A stretch of DNA of 64,000 nucleotides from Puniceibacterium sp. IMCC21224. GTDB lineage: Bacteria; Pseudomonadota; Alphaproteobacteria; Rhodobacterales; Rhodobacteraceae. Below are positions 63,373 through 64,000 of the stretch, one piece after another (the stretch's first letter is position 1; the number at the start of each line of letters is the position of its first letter). The translations under genes were made by a program, and so were the position numbers. The stretch is from the NCBI RefSeq assembly GCF_001038505.1, contig NZ_LDPY01000005.1:122863-186862 (forward strand), given 5' to 3'. The notes below the pieces were generated by a model, which searched no databases, was not told where the DNA came from, and worked only from the letters and a program-made list of their open reading frames with translations.

Positions 63373-64000
63373 GTCATCTCGTGACGCAAAGCGGAATTGC
63401 GGCGCCTCGAGAGAGGCACATAGCCAAGGTCCGACAGGGTTGCGCCCGTGATCCGGTCCTCACCGCGCGAGATTGCCGCAACTGCCGCCCTGGTGACTAT
63501 TTCGATAACCTCGCCGATCAGCCCCTCTGACAGATCGTGGATGATCTTTGCCAAGGGTTCGCGCGACAGATCGGAGGCATTGGCTAGCGGCAGACTTACC
63601 TCAAGGCTGTCCAGAAGTGTCGCGAAATCCTCGTCATACGCCCAGCGTGGAATGGGGATCGTATCGAAGCGTGAGCCCATTTCGTCCGTGTCATGCACCG
63701 CATCGTAGATCGCGATTTCGCCGACAAGGACGGGTGAGATGTCATGCACTCGTGCGATCCGCCGCAAGAACGAGAAGATGGCCTTCACATCCTCGCGCCG
63801 CCCGCGCAACGCGCTGTGGAACTCGTCGAAGATCAAAAGGCGCGGCTTCAGGCGCTCCAGAAGATGATCGACCTGATCGCCGGCGCGGGCCAGGCTGCGC
63901 CAGCCAGCGGCTTGTGGCGCGCAATCCGGACAGGATGCTGGCATAGAAATGCGACAGCCCTGCACCTTCCCGGGTCTGAATCACCCACACCTTTTGCTGC
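63369..64000 (-). pseudogene. tniB: tniB-like AAA+ gene, frameshifted, start outside window
   Basis: The visible part has VWVIQTREGAGLSHFYASIL in one frame and LERLKPRLLIFDEFHSALRG with Walker B, then FSFLRRIARVHDISPVLVGE in another. The switch lies near 63915 and needs one base restored. TniB is the ATPase of Tn5053/Tn402-type transposition. The Walker A motif would be beyond the window end. It heads tniQ and its transposase (tniA) is probably further right. Confidence 0.8.

Noticed and set aside
1..64000. tRNA and rRNA genes, CRISPR arrays
   Set aside because: None was recognised on reading both strands; a covariance-model search would be needed to exclude a divergent tRNA.

Overview
The window looks like part of a large repABC-type plasmid (or chromid) of an alphaproteobacterium of the Rhodobacteraceae/Roseobacter group. 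Reasons: a complete repA-repB-repC cassette with a probable antisense RNA and two identical 16-bp palindromes behind repC; high GC; a VPLPA-CTERM surface protein; an HvrA-type H-NS remnant; a GTTC-N7-GTTC LexA-type site; and a block of plasmid genes (strawberry-notch helicase, Toprim protein, DUF2493, DUF932, large ParB, SSB) that I associate with Rhodobacterales plasmids. No rRNA, tRNA or CRISPR array was seen. All family names come from recognition of motifs and remembered sequences; no search was run.

Layout. 1-10.6 kb: the end of a Fic gene, then a type I restriction-modification operon (half-size hsdS-like gene, hsdM, rhuM, hsdS, DUF2188, a SIR2-like DUF4917 gene, hsdR, metalloprotease) behind a promoter flanked by two copies of one dyad. 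10.6-13.4 kb: an IS21-family insertion (istA/istB) with a 6-bp target duplication that splits a small WGR-domain gene. 13.5-23.7 kb: plasmid genes (DUF2493, Toprim, giant methylase/helicase, RES-Xre toxin-antitoxin, small unknowns). 23.96-30.14 kb: a 6.2-kb element made only of three overlapping tyrosine recombinase genes and a coiled-coil HTH gene, inserted precisely into a DUF6915-like gene whose two halves lie at its ends and share the 5-bp core GCATG. 30.3-39.6 kb: further plasmid genes (DUF6878, DUF1992, DUF932), a VPLPA-CTERM protein, an IS5 remnant, a tyrosine recombinase, a LysR regulator divergent from a secreted tandem-ABM protein, SSB, a frameshifted H-NS gene and a murJ fragment.

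39.6-50.3 kb is a coherent envelope redox/metal cluster: VIT1/CCC1-type transporter, heavy-metal P-type ATPase, ApbE flavin transferase, PepSY-flavodoxin-reductase fusion, DUF2271 protein (a likely flavinylation substrate), Asp-rich secreted protein, ferric-reductase-like protein, PepSY protein, and a divergent two-component system. The same composite regulatory module lies upstream of both leftward transcription units, which suggests both are controlled by that response regulator.

50.5-57.6 kb: small plasmid genes, a 727-aa ParB-like protein and repCBA. 57.7-61.7 kb: a MazE/VapC-type toxin-antitoxin pair with an 8-bp-arm operator, a serine recombinase, a tyrosine recombinase and DUF1403. 61.7-64 kb: scpB, tniQ and tniB, all carrying single-base frameshifts; either this flank is decaying or the sequence here contains indel errors.
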